Below, in pieces: positions 32,550 through 40,456 of a stretch of 64,000 nt of DNA (positions are counted from its first letter, which is position 1; every line of letters starts with the position of its first letter). The stretch lies in NCBI RefSeq assembly GCF_033097365.1, contig NZ_AP028461.1, positions 2,542,001 to 2,606,000 on the forward strand. Reading direction: 5' to 3'. Source of the DNA: Actinoplanes sichuanensis (GTDB lineage Bacteria > Actinomycetota > Actinomycetes > Mycobacteriales > Micromonosporaceae). A model generated the notes under the pieces. That model was not told where the DNA came from. It worked only from the letters and a program-made list of their open reading frames with translations, and did not search any database. The position numbers were made by a program, and so were the translations under genes.

Positions 32550-35234
32550 ATGAGCCGGGAACGCTACGGCGACTGGGCGACCTCGGCCGGCGACGCCGAT
32601 CTGGCATCGGCGCTGGCCGCCGCCGGTGTGGCCGCAAGCGGAGGCGAGCTGACACCGATGGCCTTCCTACGGCAGGCCCTCGCGCCGGGTCGGGACCACT
32701 ACATCTGGACCGATCCCGTCGACATCGGCGATGGGGAGACGGCGGCGACACCGACCGTGGCCGAGTGGGCCGCAGCCTGGCGGCGCGTGCCTTTCGAAGA
32801 ACGCCCGGCTCTCGCCCTGCAGTTGGACCCGTCCGATCCCGCGACACTGTGGACGGTCGAGACGCTGACCAGGTGCGCGGACCCGTACCTGCCGTTCGAG
32901 TCCATCCGAGTGGCCGAGCCGTGGCGGGTGCCGATCCGGATCGGCGTGCTCGACGACGAGGACGGGCGCCGGCTGCTCGGCGATCTCCTGCGGTCGTTCG
33001 AGGGCCATCCGTGGCGCAGCGAGCTGATCGAGCCGGTCGTCGTCGGTCGTGAACGGATCGCCTGCGACATCCTGGCGCTGCCCGGGTCGGTGGCGTCCAC
33101 GCAGGCCACGATCGACCGCACGCGTGAGGTGCGCGCCGGTGCACTGTTGGTCTCGGGCGCCGATGGGCCGTGGGCCACTCTCGCCCGGCAGGTGGGAGCC
33201 TGGTCGATCGGCGTCCTGCCGGCGCCGCCCACCGCGGCGGGCATCGTCGAGATCTGCCGGGAGCTGTCGCACGACAAGCCGTTCGATGGCGCTGTCCGGG
33301 CGGCGTCACCCGCACCGGCCATGATCATCGCGGACGCGCGGTCGATCGGCAGCGGCACCATCGCGCGTCGGGCGCGGGACACCGCGGCGATTCTCCGCGG
33401 GATCGCCGCCGATGGCGATCGGTTGGCCGGCGGCGCCTGCTCCGCCATCAGTGGCTTCAACGACGGACCGGAGGAGCTGGCCGCCCATTTCGAATTCGCC
33501 GCCGACTGGGGACTCTTCGAGAGCGAGGGCGGGGAGGCGACCGATCTTCTCGACCTGGAGCGCCGCGCCGCGCCGCTGATCCGAGACAGCGTCGGCCGCC
33601 GCCGGCTGCATGCCCGGATCACCGATCAGGACGGCACCGCAATGCCGTTACGGCGGTTCCGACCCGCCACCCGGCATCGGATCGACGTCTTCATCGGATC
33701 CGGCCGGCAGGACTGGCTCGGCGCGCGGGCGGCCTTCCCGGACGAGCCCGGAACCGGCGGGCGGCGACCGCTGCTGATCGTGCTGACCGAGAACGACCTT
33801 CTCGCGGTTCCGCAGGTGCAGCAGGTGGAGTTGCCGCCGACCGGCGACAGCGATGCGGTCACGTTCGAACTGACGACACTCCCGGACACGACCTCCGTCG
33901 ACGCGCGCCTGATCGTCCTGAGCGGCAATCGGGTCCTGCAGGCGGCCCGGCTGCCGACCGAGGTCGGCCCGGCCGAGACCAGCTTCGAGTCGCCGGTCCG
34001 GCCGGAGGCGACCGTCAGCCCGACCACCGCGGAACTCCACGAGCGGCGCTCCTTCGACGCCGCCCTGATGGCCGGTCATGGGCCGGAGGGTGAGACGACG
34101 CTGACCGCGGTGGCCGACGGGAACGCCGCGACGATCAGGTTCACCGGCGACGCGGTCGACACGGCGTCCAGCAGGATCCGCGGCCGCCTCGCCGAGGTGA
34201 TCATGAGCGATCAGCAGGTCGGGAGCCTCGCCGACCCGGCCGCGGTCGAGTTGCTGATCTTCCTGGCCTACCACGGCTTCCTGCTGCGACAGGCGATCGA
34301 GCGAGACGCCGCCAACCTGAACGCGTCACTGCGCGGGTCGACGTACCTCCAGATCGTCTCGGCGGAGGCGGAGGCCTTCCTGCCGTTGGAACTCGCGTAC
34401 GACTTCGCCATGCCGGATGTGAATGCCCGGCTCTGCCCGCATGCCGTCGAGGCGCTCGGCGTCGACGATCCGGCCTCCGGCTGCCCGGGACCGCACCACG
34501 CCGACGTGGTCTGCCCCTTCGGGTTCTGGGGTATCACCAAGGTGATCGAACGGCAGGCGTTCCGGCCCGGTGTGCCGGCGGCGGACCAGTTCCAGCTCCG
34601 GGGCAGTCCGGCCCGCGACCGCAACCGGATACCGCTCGGCCCGATCCTGTTCGCCGCGAGCGACCGGGTCGACGGGTTCGCCGGTGGGTCGGTCGACCTG
34701 CTCGCGGCCACACTGCGGCGGCTGTCACCGACCGTGTGGCAGGTCGCCACGTGGGAGGACTGGCCACCCGCGGTCGCCCGGCATCATCCGGCGGTACTCA
34801 TGGTGCTACCGCACACGGTGTACTCCGACAGGTACGACGGGTACGGCTTGGAGATCGGCGCGAATGCGCGGCTGTGGAAGATCACCAGCGATCTGCTGCC
34901 GGACCGGCGACCGGCGATCGTCGCGTTGCTGGGTTGCGAGACCGCGTGCGCCGGACGGATCAGCTACGAGAACTTCCCCAGCCTGCTGCGTGGTGCCGGC
35001 GCGGAGGTGGTCATCGCCACCCTGACCGAGGTCCTCGGGCGGTATGCGGCGCCGGTCGCCGCCTCGCTGGTCGAGGAGATCTATCAGGCGTGCCGTCGCA
35101 AGCCGCACGGGCTCGGCGAGGTTATGCTCGCGCTACGCCGGCGCCTGCTCGCCGAGGGCAACCTGACTGTTCTCGCGCTGGCCGCCTTCGGAGACGCGGA
35201 CTGGCTGATCACCACGGACGGCACGCCGTGCTGA
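32550..35234 (+). CDS. large CHAT-type (caspase-like, clan CD) peptidase
   Basis: 894 residues. The first ~650 are not recognised; strands and helices alternate, with a Rossmann-like stretch (ALLVSGADGPWATLARQ). The C-terminal ~250 have the CHAT pattern: His755 in VLMVLPHTVYSD and Cys796 in VALLGCETACAG, followed by LRGAGAEVVIATLTEVL. CHAT peptidases act as executioners in several bacterial defence complexes, for instance the TPR-CHAT subunit that joins type III-E CRISPR. Residue 367 is a TTA leucine codon. It overlaps the MBL-fold gene by 7 bases, so both are one unit. The ATG at 32550 has a weak ribosome-binding site. Confidence 0.8.
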   Translation: MSRERYGDWATSAGDADLASALAAAGVAASGGELTPMAFLRQALAPGRDHYIWTDPVDIGDGETAATPTVAEWAAAWRRVPFEERPALALQLDPSDPATLWTVETLTRCADPYLPFESIRVAEPWRVPIRIGVLDDEDGRRLLGDLLRSFEGHPWRSELIEPVVVGRERIACDILALPGSVASTQATIDRTREVRAGALLVSGADGPWATLARQVGAWSIGVLPAPPTAAGIVEICRELSHDKPFDGAVRAASPAPAMIIADARSIGSGTIARRARDTAAILRGIAADGDRLAGGACSAISGFNDGPEELAAHFEFAADWGLFESEGGEATDLLDLERRAAPLIRDSVGRRRLHARITDQDGTAMPLRRFRPATRHRIDVFIGSGRQDWLGARAAFPDEPGTGGRRPLLIVLTENDLLAVPQVQQVELPPTGDSDAVTFELTTLPDTTSVDARLIVLSGNRVLQAARLPTEVGPAETSFESPVRPEATVSPTTAELHERRSFDAALMAGHGPEGETTLTAVADGNAATIRFTGDAVDTASSRIRGRLAEVIMSDQQVGSLADPAAVELLIFLAYHGFLLRQAIERDAANLNASLRGSTYLQIVSAEAEAFLPLELAYDFAMPDVNARLCPHAVEALGVDDPASGCPGPHHADVVCPFGFWGITKVIERQAFRPGVPAADQFQLRGSPARDRNRIPLGPILFAASDRVDGFAGGSVDLLAATLRRLSPTVWQVATWEDWPPAVARHHPAVLMVLPHTVYSDRYDGYGLEIGANARLWKITSDLLPDRRPAIVALLGCETACAGRISYENFPSLLRGAGAEVVIATLTEVLGRYAAPVAASLVEEIYQACRRKPHGLGEVMLALRRRLLAEGNLTVLALAAFGDADWLITTDGTPC

Positions 35235-36268
35235 GGCTACGGGTGCTGCCCGCGCTGCACGGCGACGCGCTCCTGCTCGAGTACGGCCCGCCGGACACGC
35301 CCCATCACGTCCTCGTCGACGGTGGTCCCCGCAGCAACATCACCAGGGAGGCGATCGCCGCCGCCCTCCGGCAGGTGCGCGGGCTCGACCTCCTCGTGGT
35401 GACCCACGTCGACGCCGACCACATCACCGGTGTGCTGCGCATGCTGGAACACGGCGACCTGCCGGACCGGATCGGGGACGTCTGGTTCAACGGGTGGCAT
35501 CATCTGCCGAGCGATCAGCTCGGTGTGAAACAGGGGGAACGCCTCAGCAAGGCCATCCGGAAACGGCGGCTGCCGTGGAACGCGGCCTTCGACGGCGGCG
35601 CGGTGATGGTCCCGGACACCGGTCCGCTCCCGGTGCGCGAACTGCCCGGCGGATTGCGGCTCACCCTGCTGTCGCCCACCCGTCAGGCGCTCGCCGACCT
35701 GCGACCGGCCTGGAAGGAGGTGGTAGAGGAGGCCGAGCCGGCCGGCCCACCGCCGGTGCACGAGCGCCCGGTGCAACCGGACCGACTGGGTGACAAGCCG
35801 CTGGATCCCGATGCGCTCGCCGCGGCCCCGTTCGCCCCCGACGACTCGGAGGCGAACGGATCCAGCATCGCTTTCCTGGCCGAGTTCGACGGCCGAAGCG
35901 TCATCCTCACCGGTGACGCGCATTGCGGTGTGCTCGTACCGGGGCTGCGCCGCCTCGCTGCCGGCAACGGCCGGGTGAGTGCCGGCGCGTTGAAGGTGCC
36001 ACACCACGGCTCGGCGGGCAACGTCAGCGGCGAACTGCTCGACATCCTCGACTGCCGGCGGTTCGTCTTCTCCACGAACGGTGCCATCTACGGCCATCCG
36101 GACCGCACCGCGATAGCGCGCATCGTCACCCGCATCCCCGGCAGCCGCCTGGAGTTCAACTATCGGACGCCGAGTCTCGAACCGTGGGAGTCGGCGCGTC
36201 TGCGTCGGCGTTGGCGGTACGAGACGGTGTTCGGCGACGTGGACGGTCACCTGCTGGTGCGACTCTGA
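35228..36268 (+). CDS. metallo-beta-lactamase-fold hydrolase (ComEC C-terminal type)
   Basis: 346 residues from GTG 35228. The MBL metal-binding motif THVDADHITG is at residues 59-68 (HxDxDH); the second ligand set is SVILTGDAHC and KVPHHGSAGN, as in ComEC/Rec2-type MBL domains. No membrane helices or signal peptide: a cytosolic phosphodiesterase/nuclease-like enzyme is most likely. It overlaps the CHAT gene by 7 bases. In known bacterial conflict systems MBL proteins accompany peptidase and NTPase components, which fits, but the substrate here is unknown. It converges on the caspase operon with a 23-base gap. Confidence 0.85.
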   Translation: MLRLRVLPALHGDALLLEYGPPDTPHHVLVDGGPRSNITREAIAAALRQVRGLDLLVVTHVDADHITGVLRMLEHGDLPDRIGDVWFNGWHHLPSDQLGVKQGERLSKAIRKRRLPWNAAFDGGAVMVPDTGPLPVRELPGGLRLTLLSPTRQALADLRPAWKEVVEEAEPAGPPPVHERPVQPDRLGDKPLDPDALAAAPFAPDDSEANGSSIAFLAEFDGRSVILTGDAHCGVLVPGLRRLAAGNGRVSAGALKVPHHGSAGNVSGELLDILDCRRFVFSTNGAIYGHPDRTAIARIVTRIPGSRLEFNYRTPSLEPWESARLRRRWRYETVFGDVDGHLLVRL

Positions 36269-36291
36269 CCCGGCACCCGGCGGGCGCGCGG

Positions 36292-36696
36292 TCAGTCCTG
36301 GTGCCAGGTGAAGATGATCCGACGGCCCTGGTTGGCCCAGGCGTTGATCGGCAGGCTGCCGGCGAAGGCGCCGAACCCGCCGATGCCGCCCTTCCACAGT
36401 TCGAGGGTGGCGATGCTGGTCAGAGCCGGTCCGAACAGGAACTGGCGGGCCTCGTGGGTGTCGTCTTCGGTCTCGATCCGGATCTCCGGGCCGGTGCCCC
36501 GGTTGCCCTGCACGAACATGAAGTAGCTCAGCGACTTCCACCAGGTGATCCGGTCGATGGTACGCAGCACGATCTCCAGGCTGTCGTCGTTGCCGAGCGC
36601 CTCGACGGTGAAGCCGATCCGGTAACCGGGTTCGTCGCGGATCATCGAGTCGATGCCGAAGTCGAGGCCCTCGTCGGAGCGGGGGTCGATGGACAT
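36292..36696 (-). CDS. small protein of unknown function, last gene of caspase operon
   Basis: 134 residues with no signal peptide. Mostly beta by pattern (YRIGFTVEALGNDDSLEIVLRTID, GPEIRIETEDD), with a Gly-rich tract near the end (LELWKGGIGGFGAFAGSLP) that could be a membrane-inserting or oligomerising loop. I recognise no family. It lies 22 bases downstream of the SGNH gene and is the fifth gene of the leftward operon. A beta-rich protein with a flexible Gly/Ala loop is reminiscent in general character of small pore-forming or lectin-like proteins; this is inference only. Confidence 0.72.
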   Translation of the reverse strand: MSIDPRSDEGLDFGIDSMIRDEPGYRIGFTVEALGNDDSLEIVLRTIDRITWWKSLSYFMFVQGNRGTGPEIRIETEDDTHEARQFLFGPALTSIATLELWKGGIGGFGAFAGSLPINAWANQGRRIIFTWHQD

Positions 36697-36718
36697 GGTG
36701 GTACTCCTTCCGGAAAGG

Positions 36719-38251
36719 TCAGAACGGCAGGGCGATGCGCAGCAGGTCGAGGGCCTCGTCCGCCCAGGCGAGATTGGTCAGGGCCGACCCGATGTTCTGC
36801 GGCGGGCGGGTGACCAGAGTGTCGCGGCGCAGCAGCCGGTCGAAGTCGACGCTGATCGGGCCGGTACGGGGCATGCCGGTGGGAGTGCGGAACTCGACCC
36901 CGGCCCGAACCATCACCTGGATGATCTCGTGGGCCAGGATGCCCGACCCGGTGACCGTGGGGTGCACGCCGTCCAGCGAGAACAGGCCGCCGGTGGCCCG
37001 GCCGCCACGCCCGTCGGAGGTCAGGAAGTCCGAGGTGAACGGCGGATCGAGGGCCGCCACCGGGGCGGGCAGCGGATACGGCCGCCACCACGGTGGCCGG
37101 GCCGCCACGTCGGACAGATAGCGGCGGTCGGCGAGCCGGTCCAGCATCCCGGCCATGTCGAGCAGGTACCAGTCCTGGCCGCTTTCGCGCGCCGCCCGTA
37201 CCAGCTCGGTCATCGTGTCGTTGTAGGCGTCGACCGCCTCGTCGACCGCGCGGGCCTGGGCGGCGGTGATGTGCGGGTCGCGGGCCGGGTCGAAGTCCCG
37301 GTCCCGGATCCACGGGCGGGTGTAGTAGGGGAAGTAGCGCGAACCGGGCGCGATCTTGCCGCCGACGCCCCGGCAGATCGGGGCGATCGTCACGTGCGGC
37401 ACCGTGCACCAGATGACGTGCCGGGCGCCGATGTCGCGGACCCGGCCGGCGACCTCGGCCAGTTCGGCGGCGAAGTGTTCCGGCCGCCAGACCGTGTAGG
37501 CGTTCTTCCGATCGAGGTCGCGGAAGTCGTCGCCGCTCCAGGCGACCTTCAGCCTGGTGACCGCACCGACCGCGTTGTTGGCGCCGAGGAACACCACCAG
37601 GGTCTCGATGCCGTGCGGGGAGCCCTCCTTGCCGAGTTCTTCGGCCAGGTCGAAGACCGAGCGGTTGCGGGCGTGCTCGGGTTCGGTGGGATAGATGCGC
37701 AGCGCGGCCCGTTCGGAGTCGTTCTGGACCCGCTGCTGGAGGAAGTCGTCGGTGGGGGTGCTCAGCCGAGCCAGGAACCGGTCGACGGTCTGGTCGAGGG
37801 CGTCGCGCAGGTCCCACCCGTACATGGCGAGGTTGTGCGGGACGCCGGTGGTGCGGGGGATGGCCGAGCCGGGTCCGCGTTCCCAGTAGTCCTCCAGTCC
37901 GTCGAGCCATTGCCGGCCGGTGAACAGCGCGAACGGTAGTTCGAGCAGGTTCAGGTCGGTGCCGTGGCGCTGTTCCAGGACCCGTAGCAGCAGTTCGATG
38001 TTGAGCGGCAGGCCGCCGGGCCCGCCGTACGTCGGGTAGCGGAAGTCGGCGAGGCAGCCGAGTTCGTGGGCGATGATGGCCGGCGCGGACAGGTCGGTCT
38101 GGTAGACGGCGCCGCTCTGCATGCCGTGCAGCAGCGAATCGCCGATGGTCACCAGACGGTTCGGTGGGGTGTCGCCGTTGAATCCGGCGTCCACCTCGAT
38201 GCCGAGGGTGGGGTCTTCGACCGGGGCGCGGGCGTGGCCGTCGTCGGTCAT
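36719..38251 (-). CDS. SGNH/GDSL hydrolase, large cytosolic type
   Basis: 510 residues, about twice the size of usual SGNH enzymes, no signal peptide. SGNH blocks: nucleophile in VTIGDSLLHGM (about residue 38), block III VVFLGANNAVGAV, block V FSLDGVHPTVTGSG with the Asp and His. A ~150-residue insertion between blocks I and III and a helical C-terminus are extra. The substrate would be an ester (lipid or other). Its start overlaps the 133-residue gene by 4 bases (ATGA), so both are co-translated. An intracellular SGNH hydrolase next to a caspase suggests a lipid- or ester-cleaving effector. Confidence 0.83.
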   Translation of the reverse strand: MTDDGHARAPVEDPTLGIEVDAGFNGDTPPNRLVTIGDSLLHGMQSGAVYQTDLSAPAIIAHELGCLADFRYPTYGGPGGLPLNIELLLRVLEQRHGTDLNLLELPFALFTGRQWLDGLEDYWERGPGSAIPRTTGVPHNLAMYGWDLRDALDQTVDRFLARLSTPTDDFLQQRVQNDSERAALRIYPTEPEHARNRSVFDLAEELGKEGSPHGIETLVVFLGANNAVGAVTRLKVAWSGDDFRDLDRKNAYTVWRPEHFAAELAEVAGRVRDIGARHVIWCTVPHVTIAPICRGVGGKIAPGSRYFPYYTRPWIRDRDFDPARDPHITAAQARAVDEAVDAYNDTMTELVRAARESGQDWYLLDMAGMLDRLADRRYLSDVAARPPWWRPYPLPAPVAALDPPFTSDFLTSDGRGGRATGGLFSLDGVHPTVTGSGILAHEIIQVMVRAGVEFRTPTGMPRTGPISVDFDRLLRRDTLVTRPPQNIGSALTNLAWADEALDLLRIALPF

Positions 38252-38649
38252 CGCGTCTCCTTCGGGGCGACGAGGGATATCTGTGGGCGGGCGCGTTGCA
38301 GGATCACGATCCGTTCGGTGAACAGGCCGGTGAGTCGGTGGTAGGTGCTGGTGAAGTCCTTGCTGCGGACGGCGGCGTCGCCGGGTCCGGCCGGGCTCAT
38401 CCGGGTCAGGCCGAAGCTGGCGTCGCTGACGTGCTGGTAGAGCCAGTCGCGGTAGGCCGGACGGAGGGTCGGGTGGTCGCCGTACATCTCGGTGATCGCG
38501 GTGTCGACGGCGGCCGGGCCGAAACCGGAGAGGTCCGGTTCGTGGAGCGTGGCGAGCGCGTCGGCGATGGCCTCGTGGACGCCGTGCGCCGGAGCCCGGA
38601 AGGGCTCCGGCGACGGGTCCGCGCCTGCGGGTCGGGCGGGCGCGTTCAT
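38248..38649 (-). CDS. small helical protein of unknown function
   Basis: 133 residues, soluble. Mainly helical: VHEAIADALATLHE, AVDTAITEMYGDHP, YRDWLYQHV. No family recognised. It lies 7 bases after the 198-residue gene and overlaps the SGNH gene by 4 bases. Its middle (AITEMYGDHP) weakly resembles the 81-residue protein at 43014-43259 (GQMAAVYGENP), which suggests a common helical adaptor family, but the similarity is short. Confidence 0.68.
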   Translation of the reverse strand: MNAPARPAGADPSPEPFRAPAHGVHEAIADALATLHEPDLSGFGPAAVDTAITEMYGDHPTLRPAYRDWLYQHVSDASFGLTRMSPAGPGDAAVRSKDFTSTYHRLTGLFTERIVILQRARPQISLVAPKETR

Positions 38650-38656
38650 CGCGGGC

Positions 38657-39253
38657 CTAGAGAAGGCTCAGGATGATCGGGGCGACCACCGGGATGGCGT
38701 CGCGGACGAAGTTCCACGCGTCGCTCCAGAAGTCCTTGCCGGCCGGCGGCTGCGGCGGAGCGGGGACGTTCTTGGGGTCGGTGTAGTTCTTCGCGCCGGA
38801 CAGGGCGCCCATCGTGTGCTGGGCGGTGTAGAGCAGCAGCTCGGTGGCGTAGGCCCGGAACTCCGGGTCGTCGCGCAGGTTCGGTGGCAGCTCGGCGACC
38901 ACCTGCTTGAGCGACTTCACCGACGGGTTGAAGTCCTTGGTCAGCGCGCCGATGATGATCGGCGCGACCTGCTGGACGATGCCCCACAGGTCGGACCAGA
39001 AATCCTTGTCGCCGAGGACCGCCGGGTTCTCCAGCGACTTGGCCGGTACCGGTTTGGGCGCGAACGCTTTCGCCGGGTTGACCTGTACCGCGTGCCGGTA
39101 GGCGTCGAGCAGCGGGTAGACGACGGTGGTGAAGTCCGGGACGGTCGGGGTGCCGATCGGGAAGTCGAAGTCCTTCGTGCCGCCGGAGGACATCGCGCTG
39201 TCGATCTGCGCCCGCAGGTTCTCGATGCGGGCGTCGAGCTTGTTGGTGGACAT
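38657..39253 (-). CDS. protein with duplicated DFWSD-W motif and hydrophobic ends
   Basis: 198 residues. Two copies of one motif: KDFWSDLWGIVQQVAPIIIGAL (about residues 82-103) and KDFWSDAWNFVRDAIPVVAPII (about 173-195), the second at the very C-terminus. Each ends in a hydrophobic stretch too short for a classic membrane helix but suited to amphipathic membrane insertion. An N-terminal coiled coil (LDARIENLRAQIDSAM) precedes. No family recognised. It lies between the caspase gene and the 133-residue gene in the operon, and could be the caspase substrate, a membrane-acting effector released by cleavage (inference). Confidence 0.72.
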   Translation of the reverse strand: MSTNKLDARIENLRAQIDSAMSSGGTKDFDFPIGTPTVPDFTTVVYPLLDAYRHAVQVNPAKAFAPKPVPAKSLENPAVLGDKDFWSDLWGIVQQVAPIIIGALTKDFNPSVKSLKQVVAELPPNLRDDPEFRAYATELLLYTAQHTMGALSGAKNYTDPKNVPAPPQPPAGKDFWSDAWNFVRDAIPVVAPIILSLL

Positions 39254-39292
39254 GGGGTTCCTCTCCTGTTCGGTGTTCCCGGTCGTGCCTGG

Positions 39293-40255
39293 TCAGAGCA
39301 CGCCGGACAGTTGGTCGCGCAGCCACTCCCAGGGGTCGAACTGCTCCTCGGGATCGGGCTGCGGGGTGGGAACGACGCCGCCGCCGACCGGCTGCAACGT
39401 GATGAAGCCGCGGTCGAGCAGCTGCGGCGGGCCGACGGGGGTGAGTGCGCGCGGGGTCTGCCGCATGCCGATCGCCTGGAGCCGGGCGGTGACCCGCTCG
39501 GCCAGCGTGCGCAGCTGGATCGGGCCGGTGACCTCACGGACGACGGCGTAGGTGAAGGCGGACAGGTTGTCGGTGGCCGCGCTGCCGGCGGCGGCCGTCT
39601 CGTCGGCCTGGCAGGCGGCGAACAGGGCACCGTTGAGGACGCTCTCGGCACCGTTGCTCTTGGTCCGCAGCAGGTTCTCCGGCACGGTGACCAGGTTCTT
39701 GGCGACGGCCGCGCTGTCGCCGGTGGCCTCGCGGCCGAAGAACTTGAACCGGGTGACCTGGCTGGATTCGCCTGCGTGCCGGTCGGCGTCGTCGGCCGAG
39801 GGCTGCCACACCTTGGCCCGGATCAACTGCGCGCCGTCGGGGGCGAAGAACAATTTGTTCAGACCGCCGGCGTGGCAGGCGTCGGCGACGCAGGTGAACA
39901 CGCCGGGCGGGAGGGTCGCGGCCCGGTCGACGAGTTCGGAGTCGTGCAGGAACCCGTCGTAGAGGCAGAGGACCTCGACCATGGTGTCGCCCTGCGGGAA
40001 CCGGTAGCCGTGCGACGACTCGAAGAAGACCAGGGTGTCGCCGGGCTCGGCACCGGCGACCAGGTCGTCGAGGGCGGCGCGGACGTTCGCGAGGGTGGCG
40101 CTGCTGTTGTGCAGCAGAGTGATCTCGGCGGCCTGGAAGCCGTACCGGGAGATCAGCAGGGAGCGGAACGCGAGGGTGTCCGCGATGCAGGAATTGAGGT
40201 TGTTGCGGGGGTCGGGATAGATGTCGATTCCGACCAGCAATGCCTTGCGGGTCAT
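39293..40255 (-). CDS. caspase-like peptidase (family C14, metacaspase/paracaspase type)
   Basis: 320 residues from ATG 40255 (MTRKALLVGIDIYPDP). The p20-like fold is clear: strand 1 KALLVGID, an Asn/Asp-rich loop, catalytic His82 in LVFFESSHGYR and catalytic Cys127 in CVADACHAGG. The S1 region (LNGALFAACQADETA) is consistent with Arg/Lys specificity, as in metacaspases, though this cannot be proved. The C-terminal tail is Pro/acid-rich. No signal peptide: cytosolic. It is the first gene of the five-gene leftward operon and the likely trigger or executioner of it. Divergent from the metalloprotease gene. Confidence 0.88.
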   Translation of the reverse strand: MTRKALLVGIDIYPDPRNNLNSCIADTLAFRSLLISRYGFQAAEITLLHNSSATLANVRAALDDLVAGAEPGDTLVFFESSHGYRFPQGDTMVEVLCLYDGFLHDSELVDRAATLPPGVFTCVADACHAGGLNKLFFAPDGAQLIRAKVWQPSADDADRHAGESSQVTRFKFFGREATGDSAAVAKNLVTVPENLLRTKSNGAESVLNGALFAACQADETAAAGSAATDNLSAFTYAVVREVTGPIQLRTLAERVTARLQAIGMRQTPRALTPVGPPQLLDRGFITLQPVGGGVVPTPQPDPEEQFDPWEWLRDQLSGVL

Positions 40256-40351
40256 GGGAACTCCTTTTCGCCGGTGCCGGATTCCCATGGTGTTTTCCGG
40301 GACGCCTTTCCGGCGTCCGCGACAAGACGTCAACGGCTACGTGGTACGGCG

Positions 40352-40367
40352 TACGCGCATTCGCGTA
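40352..40367. promoter_or_regulatory. palindromic operator candidate between caspase operon and metalloprotease
   Basis: TACGCG-CATT-CGCGTA is a perfect 6-bp inverted repeat in the 201-base divergent intergenic region. Two GACGTC palindromes flank it at 40326-40331 and 40382-40387, about equally spaced (21 and 15 bases). One dimeric regulator could control both directions. Confidence 0.4.
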
Positions 40368-40456
40368 TCCGGCCGGGTGTAGACGTCATTGATCCGACAT
40401 CGGAATTCGGATGAGCGGCTGACGCCGGGCACCGGACGGCGCCGAAGAATCAGTTC

